Below are positions 26,237 through 35,807 of a DNA stretch of 64,000 bases, in pieces. Each line of letters starts with the position of its first letter. The stretch's first letter is position 1. The stretch comes from Streptomyces sp. NBC_01283. GTDB taxonomy: Bacteria > Actinomycetota > Actinomycetes > Streptomycetales > Streptomycetaceae. The DNA lies in assembly GCF_041435335.1 (NCBI RefSeq), contig NZ_CP108430.1, forward strand, positions 6,547,001 through 6,611,000, read 5' to 3'. The notes beneath the pieces were generated by a model. The model worked only from the letters and a program-made list of their open reading frames with translations. It made no database searches and was not told the origin of the DNA. The translations under genes and the position numbers were made by a program.

Positions 26237-26289
26237 TGACGCGGCCTCTACGGTCCCCCTCACCTGCGGGGACCGTAGAGGCCGCGTCA
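26237..26289 (-). terminator. lipA terminator
   Basis: A 22-bp perfect stem (TGACGCGGCCTCTACGG... against its complement) with a nine-base loop, 66 bp beyond the lipA stop. Confidence 0.88.
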
Positions 26290-26354
26290 TCTCGGCCACT
26301 ACTCGTCAGTAGTCGCTTGTGCGCCGATTCACACAGTCGGGCTCTCGCCCGCGG

Positions 26355-27320
26355 TCAGACCGCCTGCGAGGCGACGTACGCCCCGCGCTTCTCGATCGCC
26401 ATCTGGTAGAGACGGCCGGCGCGGTACGAGGAGCGGACCAGCGGCCCGGACATGACGCCGGAGAAGCCGATCTCCTCGGCCTCCTCCTTCAGCTCCACGA
26501 ACTCCTGCGGCTTGGCCCAGCGCTCCACGGGGTGGTGGCGCGGCGTCGGGCGCAGGTACTGCGTGATCGTGATGAGCTCGCAGCCCGCGTCGTGCAGCGC
26601 GTGCAGCGCCTCGCTGATCTCCTCGCGCTCCTCGCCCATGCCCAGGATGAGGTTCGACTTGGTGACCAGACCGGCCTCACGGGCGCGGGTGATGACCTCC
26701 AGCGAGCGCTCGAAGCGGAAGCCGGGGCGGATCCGCTTGAAGATGCGCGGCACCGTCTCCACGTTGTGCCCGAGGACCTCGGGGCGCGAGGAGAAGACCT
26801 CGGCCAGCTGGTCGGGGTCCGCGTTGAAGTCGGGGATGAGGAGCTCGACCTTGGTCTTGCCCTCGGCGCGCTCCGCCGTCATCGCGTGGATCTGGCGCAC
26901 GGTCTCCGCGTACAGCCAGGCGCCGCCGTCGTCCAGGTCGTCGCGGGCGACGCCGGTGATGGTGGCGTAGTTCAGGTCCATCGTGACGACGGACTCACCC
27001 ACGCGGCGCGGCTCGTCGCGGTCGAGCGCCTGCGGCTTGCCCGTGTCGATCTGGCAGAAGTCGCAGCGCCGGGTGCACTGGTCACCGCCGATGAGGAAGG
27101 TGGCCTCGCGGTCTTCCCAGCACTCGTAGATGTTGGGACAGCCCGCCTCCTGGCAGACCGTGTGCAGGCCCTCGCTCTTCACGAGGTTCTGCATCTTCGT
27201 GTACTCGGGGCCCATTTTCGCCCGGGTCTTGATCCACTCGGGCTTGCGCTCGATCGGGGTCTGGGCGTTCCGGACCTCAAGGCGCAGCATCTTGCGTCCG
27301 TCGGGTGCGACTGCGGACAC
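26355..27320 (-). CDS. lipA: Lipoyl synthase
   Basis: 321 residues. A radical-SAM enzyme that inserts two sulfurs into protein-bound octanoyl groups. The auxiliary cluster cysteines are in [12 protein letters not shown], the SAM cluster is CTRRCDFCQ, and the C-terminal RSSYRAG serine ligand is present. I chose the GTG at 27320 ([18 protein letters not shown]) because AGGGAG stands six bases upstream; 12 more residues could be added from 27356. It lies 117 bp downstream of lipB. Its products are the E2 lipoyl domains encoded at 47-49 kb. Confidence 0.97.
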   Translation of the reverse strand: MSAVAPDGRKMLRLEVRNAQTPIERKPEWIKTRAKMGPEYTKMQNLVKSEGLHTVCQEAGCPNIYECWEDREATFLIGGDQCTRRCDFCQIDTGKPQALDRDEPRRVGESVVTMDLNYATITGVARDDLDDGGAWLYAETVRQIHAMTAERAEGKTKVELLIPDFNADPDQLAEVFSSRPEVLGHNVETVPRIFKRIRPGFRFERSLEVITRAREAGLVTKSNLILGMGEEREEISEALHALHDAGCELITITQYLRPTPRHHPVERWAKPQEFVELKEEAEEIGFSGVMSGPLVRSSYRAGRLYQMAIEKRGAYVASQAV

Positions 27321-27437
27321 ATCGGCTCCCTGTAGCTTCGATTCTTCGGCGCACACCAGGGTACGCCCGTGATGTCGTTGGGCTTACGTTCGGCCAACCT
27401 CTGGCCCACGGGGTGCATTCCCCGCGGCCCGAGCTGT

Positions 27438-28334
27438 CTAGGCGGTCGCCTTCTCGGCTTCCGGGTTCTCAACCGTCTCCTGGGCTGCCTTCTCGGCCGT
27501 CTTCCCGGGGGTCTCAGCCGTGTTCCCGGGGGTCCCGGCCTTCTCGACGAGCCGCGGCTTGAGCTCCGCGTTCTCCAGGACCTCCCGCAGATGCTTCTCG
27601 GCGACGGGCAGCACGTCGGCGATCGTGACCTCGCGGTCCAGTTCGTACGAGATCGACGTCACACCGGCGTCGCGGATGCCACACGGGATGATCTTGTCGA
27701 ACCAGGTGTTGTCCGGGTTCACGTTCAGCGCGAAGCCGTGCATCGTCACGCCCTTGGCGACGCGGATGCCGATGGCCGCGATCTTGCGGTCCTCACGGCG
27801 CTGGCCCGCGTTGGACGGGGCGTACTCCGGGCCGTTGAACCGGGCGTCGAACTCGTCGTCCTGGAGCCGGGGGTCGAAGTCGAGGTCCAGGCCGCCGAGC
27901 GCCGGACCTTGCTCTGCGGCCTGACGGGGGTCACCCAGAACCCATACGCCACTGCGGCCCTCGACGCGGCTCGTCTCCAGGCCAAACTCCGCACACGTAC
28001 GGATAAGTGCCTCTTCCAGGCGCCGTACGTGTGCTACGACGTCCACCGGGCGCGGCAGCTTCTGGATCGGGTAGCCCACGAGCTGCCCGGGGCCGTGCCA
28101 GGTGATCTTTCCGCCACGGTCCACGTCGACGACGGGGGTGCCGTCCAGGGGGCGCTCGCTGTCCGCGGTGCGGCGGCCCGCGGTGTACACCGGCGGGTGC
28201 TCGAGCAGCAGACACGTGTCCGGGAGTTCGTCGGCGAAGCGAGCGGCGTGCACGCGGCGCTGCTCGTCCCAGGCCTCCTGGTACTCGACCGAATCCGGGC
28301 CGAAGCCAAGACGGACGAACTGAAACTCACTCAC
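27438..28334 (-). CDS. lipB: Octanoyl-ACP:protein octanoyltransferase
   Basis: 298 residues, longer than the ~210-230 typical of LipB. It moves octanoate from ACP to lipoyl domains for LipA. Motifs: [54 protein letters not shown] (catalytic Lys region) and [13 protein letters not shown] (nucleophilic Cys). Two extras stand out: an acidic ~45-residue insert between SGVWVL and RKIAAIG ([20 protein letters not shown]), and a 35-residue low-complexity tail ([20 protein letters not shown]). The GTG at 28334 has GGGAGG upstream. Confidence 0.96.
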   Translation of the reverse strand: MSEFQFVRLGFGPDSVEYQEAWDEQRRVHAARFADELPDTCLLLEHPPVYTAGRRTADSERPLDGTPVVDVDRGGKITWHGPGQLVGYPIQKLPRPVDVVAHVRRLEEALIRTCAEFGLETSRVEGRSGVWVLGDPRQAAEQGPALGGLDLDFDPRLQDDEFDARFNGPEYAPSNAGQRREDRKIAAIGIRVAKGVTMHGFALNVNPDNTWFDKIIPCGIRDAGVTSISYELDREVTIADVLPVAEKHLREVLENAELKPRLVEKAGTPGNTAETPGKTAEKAAQETVENPEAEKATA

Positions 28335-28553
28335 GGCAAGTGCCTCCCTAGAACCTGCACCGTGCACATATCGCGCCCCGGCCACTGTACGGGCAGCGGA
28401 TTCTCGTCAGTCCTCCGGTCAATCCTCACACGATCGGATGAATGCGGGTCGAAGGTCGCGATGAGGGCGGTGAGGGCCGCTACATTCACGCCGTTCACGG
28501 AGCCATAAGGGCTGCTCAAGGCAACGCCCGAAAGGCAGGAGACCGCACAGCTG

Positions 28554-29996
28554 ATGACGGAACGACCTCCGCAGCGCACCCCCAACCGCCAGCTAGCCGC
28601 GCTTATCTCAGAAGCCGGGTTCTCCAATGCGGGGCTCGCGCGCCGCGTCGATCAGCTGGGCCTCGAGCACGGTCTCGATCTGCGGTACGACAAGACATCG
28701 GTGACCCGCTGGCTGCGCGGACAGCAGCCGCGCGGCACCACCCCCGCCCTCATCGCCGAGGTCTTCACACGGCGGTTGGGGCGCCGCCTCTCCGCACAGG
28801 ACCTGGGGCTCGACGCATGCGCTCCGGTGTACGCGGGGCTCGAATTCGCGGCGAGCCCCGAAGAGGCGATCGACATCGTCGGCGGGCTCTGGCGCAAGGA
28901 CTCCGGGAGCCACGCCGAACTGCGGAAGATCGCGTTCACCCCGGCGGGCCTCGTCGTCCCCAGCAGGGACTGGCTGATCGGCCGCGCCGACGACCGGGTC
29001 GGCCGCGGCGACTATCCGCCGAGCGCCCGCGTGCCCACCCAGGGCAGGCCCGCCATACCGCGTCAGCGCAAGGAGCCCGAGCGGGGCGTCGGAGCGAGGG
29101 TGACCAGCGGCGACATCTCGGCCCTGCGCTCCGTCGGCGAACTGTTCCGGGCGCTCGATCACGCGTACGGCGGCGGGCACGCCCGGCAGGCGCTCGTGCG
29201 CTATCTGGAGCACGAGGCCGAGCCGATGCTGCGCGGCACGTACGGCGAGCAGGCCGGGCGGCGGCTCTTCGCGGCCGCCGCCGACCTCACCCGGCTCGCG
29301 GGCTGGACGTCGTACGACATCGCGGCGCACGGCCTGGCCCAGCGCTACTACGTCCAGGCGCTGCGGCTCTCGCAGGCGGCCGGCGACCGCGCGTACGGCT
29401 CGTACGTCCTGGTCACGATGAGCCGCCAGGCCGTCTATCTCGGGCACGGCAGAGAGGCCGTACAGCTGGCGCGGGTGGCCCAGCAGGGCGTCGGGTCATC
29501 GGCCCCGCCCGTCGTGCAGGCCCTGCTGCACTCGGTCGAGGCACGCGGCCACGGTGTGCTCGGCGAGGTGCGGGCGTGCACGGCGTCGATGGTGCGGGCC
29601 GAGCGCGCCCTGGAGACATCGCGTCCGGGCGACGAAGTCCCCTACTGGGCGCGGTTCTTCGACGAGGCGCAGCTCGCGGACGAGTTCGGGCACTGCCACC
29701 GGGACCTCCAGCAGTACCGCGTGGCCGCCCAGCACGCGGAGCGCTCGCTCCAGCTGCGCGCCCCCGGGTACGCCCGCAGCCGCCTCTTCTGCCGGATCGT
29801 CCTCGCCACCTCACGCCTGGGCCTCGGCGAGCTGGAGCAGGCCTGCCAGCTCGGCGCGGAGGCGGCACAGGCCGCGGGGGAGATGCGGTCGGTGCGAGCG
29901 GTCGAGTACGTACGCGACTTCGAGCGGCGGCTTGAGCCGTACCGCGACGCTGCGGCGGTACGCGGGTATCGCGACCGGGTGGCTGCCCTGGGGTGA
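28554..29996 (+). CDS. NsdA-like TPR regulator
   Basis: 480 residues. The N-terminal ~60 residues (TPNRQLAALISEAGFSNAGL, DKTSVTRWLRGQQPRG) resemble a DNA-binding helix-turn-helix. Residues ~190-480 form TPR-like helical pairs (ALVRYLEHEAEPML, AGRRLFAAAADLTRLAGWTS, HGLAQRYYVQALRLSQAAGD, GHGREAVQLARVAQQG, QHAERSLQL). This layout matches NsdA and relatives, which act as negative regulators of sporulation and antibiotic production in S. coelicolor; that role for this copy is inference. Stands alone, divergent from lipB (219-bp gap), closed by a perfect terminator. Confidence 0.78.
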   Translation: MTERPPQRTPNRQLAALISEAGFSNAGLARRVDQLGLEHGLDLRYDKTSVTRWLRGQQPRGTTPALIAEVFTRRLGRRLSAQDLGLDACAPVYAGLEFAASPEEAIDIVGGLWRKDSGSHAELRKIAFTPAGLVVPSRDWLIGRADDRVGRGDYPPSARVPTQGRPAIPRQRKEPERGVGARVTSGDISALRSVGELFRALDHAYGGGHARQALVRYLEHEAEPMLRGTYGEQAGRRLFAAAADLTRLAGWTSYDIAAHGLAQRYYVQALRLSQAAGDRAYGSYVLVTMSRQAVYLGHGREAVQLARVAQQGVGSSAPPVVQALLHSVEARGHGVLGEVRACTASMVRAERALETSRPGDEVPYWARFFDEAQLADEFGHCHRDLQQYRVAAQHAERSLQLRAPGYARSRLFCRIVLATSRLGLGELEQACQLGAEAAQAAGEMRSVRAVEYVRDFERRLEPYRDAAAVRGYRDRVAALG

Positions 29997-30026
29997 CGCC
30001 GGGGCAGCAGGTAAGGAGGAGGGCGG

Positions 30027-30064
30027 GTGTAAGGGGCGGGGCTGCGCAGCCCCGCCCCTTACAC
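30027..30064. terminator. 38-base perfect palindromic terminator
   Basis: GTGTAAGGGGCGGGGCTGC followed by its exact complement, between the convergent TPR-regulator and GH20 genes. Confidence 0.92.
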
Positions 30065-30100
30065 GGTGTCCGCGTACATGGCTTGAGCGGGCTACCCGGC

Positions 30101-32359
30101 TCAGCGCAGGCGCGCGACCTTCTCGGGGGACAACGCCTCGTCCCACGTCGTGAGTTCGTCGAGGTCGCCGCGCAGGCTCGCCTTCTCCGTCCCGATGGAC
30201 CGCAGCGGCAGCGGGATCGACGCCGCGACGGACCCGACCCGCCGCCCGTCGGCGTACAAGGTGGTGCGCCCCGGAGTCGTCACCCACGTCAGCCGCGTCC
30301 AGCGGTCGAGCGGCAGCGTGTGCTCGAAACTGAAGTCGGCCGCGCCGTACCGCGTGAAACCGACCTTCCCGGTGCCGTGCTGCATCAGCTTCAGCGCACC
30401 CGCCCTGGAGCTGAGCAGCACCTGGTCCCCGGTCCTGGCCGTCGGGCGGACCCGCACCGACACCGTCCACGGTTCGGCGACGTCGAGACCGCCGAAGCCC
30501 ACGCCGTCCCGGTCGGAGTCGAAGCGCCACGCCCGGCCGCGCTCGCCCTCCACCGGTGTGGGGTTGTTGATGATGTACGAGGTGCCGGAGAGGCCGCCCG
30601 CCACGTCCTCGGCGAGGATCGTGTTCCCTGGACTGCCCGCGTACGTCCAGCCGCTGGGGTACGACGCGTCGTCGAACGTCCAGTGATGGCTCGGCCGGCC
30701 CTCGACCCTGGGCGGCAGGGGCGCGGGCGTCGTGCCCGGTGGGTCACCGATGCGGGCGGCGCGGGCCCTGAAGTCGGCGAGGGTGTCCGGTGTCGCGGAC
30801 CTGTTCCAGGCGCGGTCGGCGAGGATCGCGCGGGCGCCCGCCATGCTCTGCTCGAAGTAGCCGTCGTCGGCCCAGAAGTTGTAGTCGGCCCAGTTGGTGA
30901 CGCCGGAGCCGAGCATGTCGGGGTCGGTGTTCGGCGCCCAGGTGTCGTACATCCAGGGCTCGTCCGGGTACAGGTGGTGGTAGTTGTTCGGGGTGTCGTA
31001 GAACGGGCCGATGGCGATCTCGTCGTGGCCGGGAATCTCGGGCTCGGCGCCCGTGCCTTCCCAGGTGAGGAAGACGACCGGGTCGTGGACCTTCTGCTGG
31101 GGCGCGGTCAGGTGCTCGGAGCCGTTGTAGACGGCCGTGCGCTTGCCGTGTGAAGTGACCACGTCGTCAAGGGTGTTGATGTAGCGGTTGAGGAGGTCTC
31201 CGAGCGTCGACACGTCGGGCGCGGACGCCAGGTGGTTCTTCACGCGCGGGCACTCGGCGAGCTGCCCGGGGACCTCCTCCGCGCCGATGGAGAACAGCGG
31301 CGCGTCGAACCAGCCCGCGAACTCGTCGACGATCTCCTTCGACTTCGCGATCGCCTTGTCGCTGGTCATGTCGATGATCCAGTCGGGCGTGAGGTGGGAG
31401 TGGGTGTGCTCGCCGGTGCACGCGCCGGGCCCGGAGCCGAAGCCGATGCCGAAGGCGTCGCTGATCACGGTGGCGTGCCCGGGGAGCTCCAGGCCGGGCA
31501 TCAGCTGGACGTGATGGCGGGCCGCGAAGGCCTTCAGGTGTTCGATGTCGGCGCGGCTGTAGCTGTGGTCGGGGTCGGCGAGGCCGGGGAACTTCGGGCT
31601 GTAGAGGCGGAATCCCTCGGACTCGGAGAGGTGCAGGAAGAGGGTGTTGAGCTTCTGGTCGCCCATCCTGCGGATCAGGTTCTCCAGGTAGGAGATCTTC
31701 CAGTACTTGCGGCCCGCGTCGAGGTGCACCATGCGGACGGACTGCGCGGGGCGGTCGATGGAGCTGGCGCGGGGCACGGCGCGGTGGTCGTCGGCCGTGG
31801 AGCGCAGGAGCTGGAGGAGCGTGCGGGTGCCGTAGTAGAGGCCGTGGGTGGACGCGGCCTCGATGCGGATCGGGCCCGTGCTGTCGAAGCCGTATCCCTC
31901 GGCGCCGAGGTTTTCCTTGGCGAGGTTTCCCTTGACGAGGCTTCCCTTGGCGGTGAGCCGGAGGGCGATGTCCCCGGCCGCCGGGCGGCCCGTGTGGGAC
32001 GCGATCCGGGGCGTGATGCCGGTGACCTGCTTGATCTCCGTGCGGAGCTGGTCGGCGAGCTGGCGTACGGACTGGTGTGCGGGGCCCGGGAATTCACTGC
32101 GGCCCGAGGGGAGCGCGGTGGTGGATCCGGCGCGCGGATCGATCAGGATGCGGGTGCGCTCGGTGAGCTTCGTACGGCCGTCGAGTGCGGTCCAGTCGGT
32201 GGGGCGGGGGACCACGGACGGTATGTCGGACGCTGTGGCGGCTGCGGCTGCGGCTGCGGCTGCGTCTGTGGCTGCGGTGGATGCTGTGGCGGTCGGCAAC
32301 GATAGACCTCCCATGAATAGGCCGAGGATGAGTGATATCACCGGGATGGTGCGACGCAC
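30101..32359 (-). CDS. GH20 beta-N-acetylhexosaminidase-like protein with LamG-type domain
   Basis: 752 residues from the GTG at 32359 (GGGAGGA upstream). A signal peptide ends near SLPTATAS and is followed by a poly-Ala run. Residues ~50-180 are the GH20 N-terminal domain, ~190-520 the TIM barrel (SVRMVHLDAGRKY, LNTLFLHLSESEGFRLYSP, LMPGLELPGHATV, DAPLFSIGAEEVPG), and ~560-750 a jelly-roll LamG-type glycan-binding domain (HHWTFDDASYPSG). GH20 enzymes release terminal GlcNAc/GalNAc or lacto-N-biose from exported substrates. The usual catalytic Asp-Glu pair reads Glu-Glu, and the usual HLSD motif reads HLSE, so activity is uncertain. Confidence 0.88.
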   Translation of the reverse strand: MRRTIPVISLILGLFMGGLSLPTATASTAATDAAAAAAAAATASDIPSVVPRPTDWTALDGRTKLTERTRILIDPRAGSTTALPSGRSEFPGPAHQSVRQLADQLRTEIKQVTGITPRIASHTGRPAAGDIALRLTAKGSLVKGNLAKENLGAEGYGFDSTGPIRIEAASTHGLYYGTRTLLQLLRSTADDHRAVPRASSIDRPAQSVRMVHLDAGRKYWKISYLENLIRRMGDQKLNTLFLHLSESEGFRLYSPKFPGLADPDHSYSRADIEHLKAFAARHHVQLMPGLELPGHATVISDAFGIGFGSGPGACTGEHTHSHLTPDWIIDMTSDKAIAKSKEIVDEFAGWFDAPLFSIGAEEVPGQLAECPRVKNHLASAPDVSTLGDLLNRYINTLDDVVTSHGKRTAVYNGSEHLTAPQQKVHDPVVFLTWEGTGAEPEIPGHDEIAIGPFYDTPNNYHHLYPDEPWMYDTWAPNTDPDMLGSGVTNWADYNFWADDGYFEQSMAGARAILADRAWNRSATPDTLADFRARAARIGDPPGTTPAPLPPRVEGRPSHHWTFDDASYPSGWTYAGSPGNTILAEDVAGGLSGTSYIINNPTPVEGERGRAWRFDSDRDGVGFGGLDVAEPWTVSVRVRPTARTGDQVLLSSRAGALKLMQHGTGKVGFTRYGAADFSFEHTLPLDRWTRLTWVTTPGRTTLYADGRRVGSVAASIPLPLRSIGTEKASLRGDLDELTTWDEALSPEKVARLR

Positions 32360-32482
32360 GTGAGTCCTCCCGCGGCTTGGCGATCCGGTGGGACCGTAGC
32401 CGTGGGGTGCGGGTGAGGCAAGGGGAGTTGCAGGGGCGGGTGAGGTGGGGTGGGTCGTACGAAGCGGGCGTACGGGAAAGGG

Positions 32483-32514
32483 GGAAGCCCTCGCGTGGGG
32501 GCGCGAGGGCTTCC
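32483..32514 (-). terminator. Terminator of the FAD oxidoreductase gene
   Basis: GGAAGCCCTCGCG pairs exactly with CGCGAGGGCTTCC around six bases, about 75 bp after the stop at 32590 and upstream of the GH20 start. Confidence 0.8.
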
Positions 32515-32589
32515 AGAGGGACTCATAGGTCGGATGGATTAGATGGGTCGGGGGCTGGGCTTTCTGAGGGGTGGGGTGGCGGCTGGGGC

Positions 32590-33942
32590 TCAGGCCGCCA
32601 TCGGCAGGTCCCCGGACCCGTGCGCAGGGTCCACGCCGAGGTCCGCGAGCGCGGCCCGCGCCGCGCGGCGGCCCGAGTACAGGGCGCCCTGCACCGTGCT
32701 GGTGTCCCGGTGGTCGCCGCACACGTAGAGCCCCGAGAGCAGCCGCACCGGGCGGCGCAGATCGTGCGGGGGCGGCATCGCGGGTACCGCCTCGCGGGTG
32801 TGGTGGACCGCGAGGGATTCCCAGCGCGAGGTCGATGTGCCGTACAGATCGGCGAGATGGGCGAGGACGGCCCGCTCGTCCGGCGGCGGGCCGAGGACCG
32901 TAGACGAGATGAGCGTCCGGCCCGCGGGCGCGCGCGACGGGTCGACGTGGCTGATCACGGCCGTGTGCGCGACCGGGCCCGAACGGTCGGCGTCGAGCAG
33001 CAGCGCGGGCTCGGCGAGCGGCGCGTCGGGCGCCGCGTGGTGCAGCACCGTGACCTGGTGGAAGGACGGCACGCGCAGGCCGGGCAGCAGTTCGGCGGCG
33101 GCACGGGCATCGGTGGCCAGCAGGACAGCGCTACAGCGCACTTCGCCGTGCTCAGCGGTGCTGACAGAGGTCGTGGAGACGGCGGTGACGCGTACGCCGG
33201 TGCGGACCGTCCCCGGTGGCAGCGCGGCCGAGAGGAGCTCGGGCAGTACCTCGGCGCCGCCCTCGGGCAGGCAGAGCCGGCCGCGCGCGAAGGAGTGCAG
33301 GGCGAGGTCGGCGCACCGGCTCGATGTCGACAGGCCCGGGTCGCAGAGGAGCGCCGAGAGCAGCGGGCGCAGGAAGCCGGTGACGGTACGCGCGGGCAGG
33401 CCGCGGGCGAAGAGGGACTCCGACGCGGGGAGTTCGGGGCGGGCGAGGAGGCGCTTCGGATCCGTCGCCGCGAGCCTGGCGAGTGCCGCGCCGAGGCGGG
33501 CCTGGTCGAGTGGGCCGCCGAGGGGGGCGGTGCGGGGCGTGGTGCGCGGCGCGGTGCGTGCCGTTCGCGAACCCCTGGGGGCGCTTGCCAGGGCGCGTGC
33601 TGCGGTGAGTGCGCCCCTTGCGCGCCGGGGGCTCGTGGGCTCGACGGCCCGGTGGTGCCTGCCGTCGCTGTGCACCACGACGCCGGGTACGAAGGGCCGC
33701 AGTACGAGTGCGTCGAGCCCCGGCGTGTGACGCAGTTCGGGATACGACGTGGTGAGCAGCTGCCCGATCCTGTCGAGCCGGAACCCGTCCACCTTCTCCG
33801 TCGACATGCGCCCGCCGACGTAAGGGGCGGCTTCCAGGACGACGGTCGTTACACCCGCCCTGGTCAGCTGGTGGGCGGCCGACAGACCCGCGACCCCCGC
33901 TCCTACGATGACGACATCCGCATGGTGCGCAGGCTCTGGCAC
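32590..33942 (-). CDS. FAD-dependent amine-oxidase-family oxidoreductase
   Basis: 450 residues from a GTG with AGGGAC upstream. The FAD dinucleotide fold opens the protein (ADVVIVGAGVAGLSAAHQL, then VLEAAPYVGGRMST), a central substrate domain follows, and the C-terminal FAD contact is GLYVCGDHRDTSTVQGALYSG. The arrangement is that of NAD(P)/FAD phytoene-desaturase or amine-oxidase-like proteins; the substrate cannot be read. Residues ~110-145 are an Arg/Pro/Thr-rich disordered insert (PRRARGALT, RTAPRTTPRTAP). It shares strand with the neighbouring epimerase gene but is 250 bp away. Confidence 0.85.
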   Translation of the reverse strand: MPEPAHHADVVIVGAGVAGLSAAHQLTRAGVTTVVLEAAPYVGGRMSTEKVDGFRLDRIGQLLTTSYPELRHTPGLDALVLRPFVPGVVVHSDGRHHRAVEPTSPRRARGALTAARALASAPRGSRTARTAPRTTPRTAPLGGPLDQARLGAALARLAATDPKRLLARPELPASESLFARGLPARTVTGFLRPLLSALLCDPGLSTSSRCADLALHSFARGRLCLPEGGAEVLPELLSAALPPGTVRTGVRVTAVSTTSVSTAEHGEVRCSAVLLATDARAAAELLPGLRVPSFHQVTVLHHAAPDAPLAEPALLLDADRSGPVAHTAVISHVDPSRAPAGRTLISSTVLGPPPDERAVLAHLADLYGTSTSRWESLAVHHTREAVPAMPPPHDLRRPVRLLSGLYVCGDHRDTSTVQGALYSGRRAARAALADLGVDPAHGSGDLPMAA

Positions 33943-34160
33943 GTGTCCCTCCCCGAGGTTGCGCGGCTGCTGGGGACGTCATGCCCTCAACAGGGCTTCG
34001 GAATCACCGAGTTCCGCACGAGGGTAGGAGCAAGGACGGTCAGTGGCAGTCGCGCATCGACCGGGCACGGTCGCACGCCGGTCGCACACGGATCGCAGAA
34101 GCGAAGAAGACGATCGAGGGGGCGTGCTGTTCCCGCCGAGCGCGACGCGCCGGAGTGCCG

Positions 34161-34205
34161 TCTGCCGCAGGGCCTTCTACCGCAGGGCCTTCTACCGCAG
34201 CGCCG
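34161..34205. repeat. 15-bp tandem triplication across an epimerase stop codon
   Basis: TCTGCCGCAGGGCCT, TCTACCGCAGGGCCT and TCTACCGCAGCGCCG are head to tail. Read on the minus strand they repeat the last residues of the adjacent gene (Ala-Leu-Arg-stop), so the terminal codons and stop are copied downstream. Confidence 0.85.
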
Positions 34206-35127
34206 CGCGGATCGTCTCCTCGATGCCCGGGAACGCGAACGAGAATCCCGACTCCAGGAGCCGGGTCGGCAGGACCCGCTGGCTGCCGAGCACGTCACCG
34301 GCCAGCTCGCCGAGCACGACCCGCAGCGCGGGAGCGGGCGCCGTGAAGAGCGTGGGCCGGTGCAGCACCCGCCCCATCGCGGCCGTCACCTCGCGGTTGG
34401 TCAGCGGATCGGGCGCCGTCAGGTTGACCGGACCCGCCAGCGACTCCGTGTCGAGCAGGTGCCGCAGCGCGGCCACCGCGTCGTGCAGCGAGATGTAGCT
34501 CCAGTACTGCCTGCCGTCGCCGAGGCGCCCGCCGAGCCCCGCCTTGAAGAGCGGGAACAGCCGCTGCCAGGCTCCGCCCTCGCGCGCCACCACCAGGCCG
34601 TTGCGCGAGAAGACCGTGCGGATGCCCGCAGCGTGCGCCGCGGCGGCCGCACCCTCCCACTCCACGCACAGGGACGGCAGGAAGCCCTCTCTGGAAGGGG
34701 CGCTCTCGTCCACCGCACGTTGACCGGTGTCTCCGTAGTAGCCGATCGCACTTGCGCACAGGAACACCCGCGGAGGCGCGTCCATGGAGGCCGCCGCCTC
34801 GGCGAGCGCCGTGGTGCCGAGCACCCTGCTGTCGCGGATCTCCTGCTTGTAGGCGTCCGTCCAGCGGTGGTCGCCGATCCCGGCTCCCGCCAGGTTCACC
34901 AGCGCGTCGCAGCCCGCGAGCCCAGCCGTGTCGACGTACCCCTTCTTGGGGTCCCAACGCACCTCGTCCTTCGTACGAGGTGCCCGGCGCACCAGTCGCA
35001 CCACCTCGTGGCCGTCGTCGGAGAGGGCGCGTGTCAGCGCCGTTCCGATGAGGCCGGACGCACCGGCCACGGCGATACGGGACCGCCGCGAGGAAAGGGC
35101 TGACTGTGCGGGCTGGGTGGGCTCCAT
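34192..35127 (-). CDS. TIGR01777-family epimerase-like protein (SDR39U1 type)
   Basis: 311 residues from the ATG at 35127; an alternative start at 35166 adds 13. N-terminal Rossmann motif AVAGASGLIGTALTRAL; family blocks LVNLAGAGIGDHRWTDAYKQ, FLCASAIGYYGDTG and SRNGLVVAREGGAWQRLFPLFK; and a C-terminal DUF1731-type region with PAPALRVVLGELAGDVL. The Tyr-x3-Lys pair is not in the classical place, as usual for this family whose function is unclear (older annotations compare it to a cell-division inhibitor). Divergent from the GNAT gene. Confidence 0.9.
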   Translation of the reverse strand: MEPTQPAQSALSSRRSRIAVAGASGLIGTALTRALSDDGHEVVRLVRRAPRTKDEVRWDPKKGYVDTAGLAGCDALVNLAGAGIGDHRWTDAYKQEIRDSRVLGTTALAEAAASMDAPPRVFLCASAIGYYGDTGQRAVDESAPSREGFLPSLCVEWEGAAAAAHAAGIRTVFSRNGLVVAREGGAWQRLFPLFKAGLGGRLGDGRQYWSYISLHDAVAALRHLLDTESLAGPVNLTAPDPLTNREVTAAMGRVLHRPTLFTAPAPALRVVLGELAGDVLGSQRVLPTRLLESGFSFAFPGIEETIRAALR

Positions 35128-35189
35128 GAAGCCATCCTGCCCCGGAAACCCGCCGGGAGGCGTCATGTGCCCGTCGTACAGTGACGCCC

Positions 35190-35678
35190 ATGCCGGACAC
35201 GCACATACGGACCGCCCTGCCGGACGACGAAGAAGCCCTCGGCCGCATCGACCGCGCCACCTGGTCGACCCTGCACGCGGTACAGCCTGCTCCGCAGCGG
35301 CCCTACCCGCCGTTCTTCAGCGAACGCTTCGGGCCGCGCGACCACTTGGTCGCCGAGCTGCACGGCGTGGTCGTCGGCTACATACGGATCGGTTACCCCA
35401 CCGCCCTCCTCGCCAACGCCCACGTGCGCCAGATCCTGGGCTTCGCCGTCGCCGACGAGGCGCGCGGCAGGGGAGTGGGCCGCGCTCTCGTCAGGGCCGC
35501 GGTGGAGGAGGCCCGCCGACAGGGCGCGCGGCGCGTCACGCTGCGGGTGCTCGGCCACAACACTCCGGCCCGCACGCTCTACGAGTCCGAGGGCTTCGTG
35601 GTCGAGGGCGTGCTGCCGGGCGAGTTCTTCCTCGACGGCGCGTACGTGGACGACGTGCTGATGGGGCGCGTGCTCTGA
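35190..35678 (+). CDS. GNAT-family N-acetyltransferase
   Basis: 162 residues. Compact GNAT domain: ILGFAVADEARGRGVGRALVRAAVEEARRQG is the acetyl-CoA loop region, VTLRVLGHNTPARTLYESEGF the late strand-helix typical of RimI/RimJ-like acetyltransferases. TACAGT at about 35176 suits a -10 element placing transcription start at or near the ATG at 35190, so translation may be leaderless; an in-frame GTG at 35181 is possible. Acceptor unknown. Confidence 0.88.
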   Translation: MPDTHIRTALPDDEEALGRIDRATWSTLHAVQPAPQRPYPPFFSERFGPRDHLVAELHGVVVGYIRIGYPTALLANAHVRQILGFAVADEARGRGVGRALVRAAVEEARRQGARRVTLRVLGHNTPARTLYESEGFVVEGVLPGEFFLDGAYVDDVLMGRVL

Positions 35679-35807
35679 CACCCCTGGGTCTGCCGCTCCT
35701 GGAGTCCGCCTCGACCGGCCCGGGGGCACCACCCGACGGACCGGCCCGGCGTGCGGCGGGCACGCGCGCGTAGGAGCGTGGGGAGGCCGACCGGAAGGAG
35801 CGAACCG

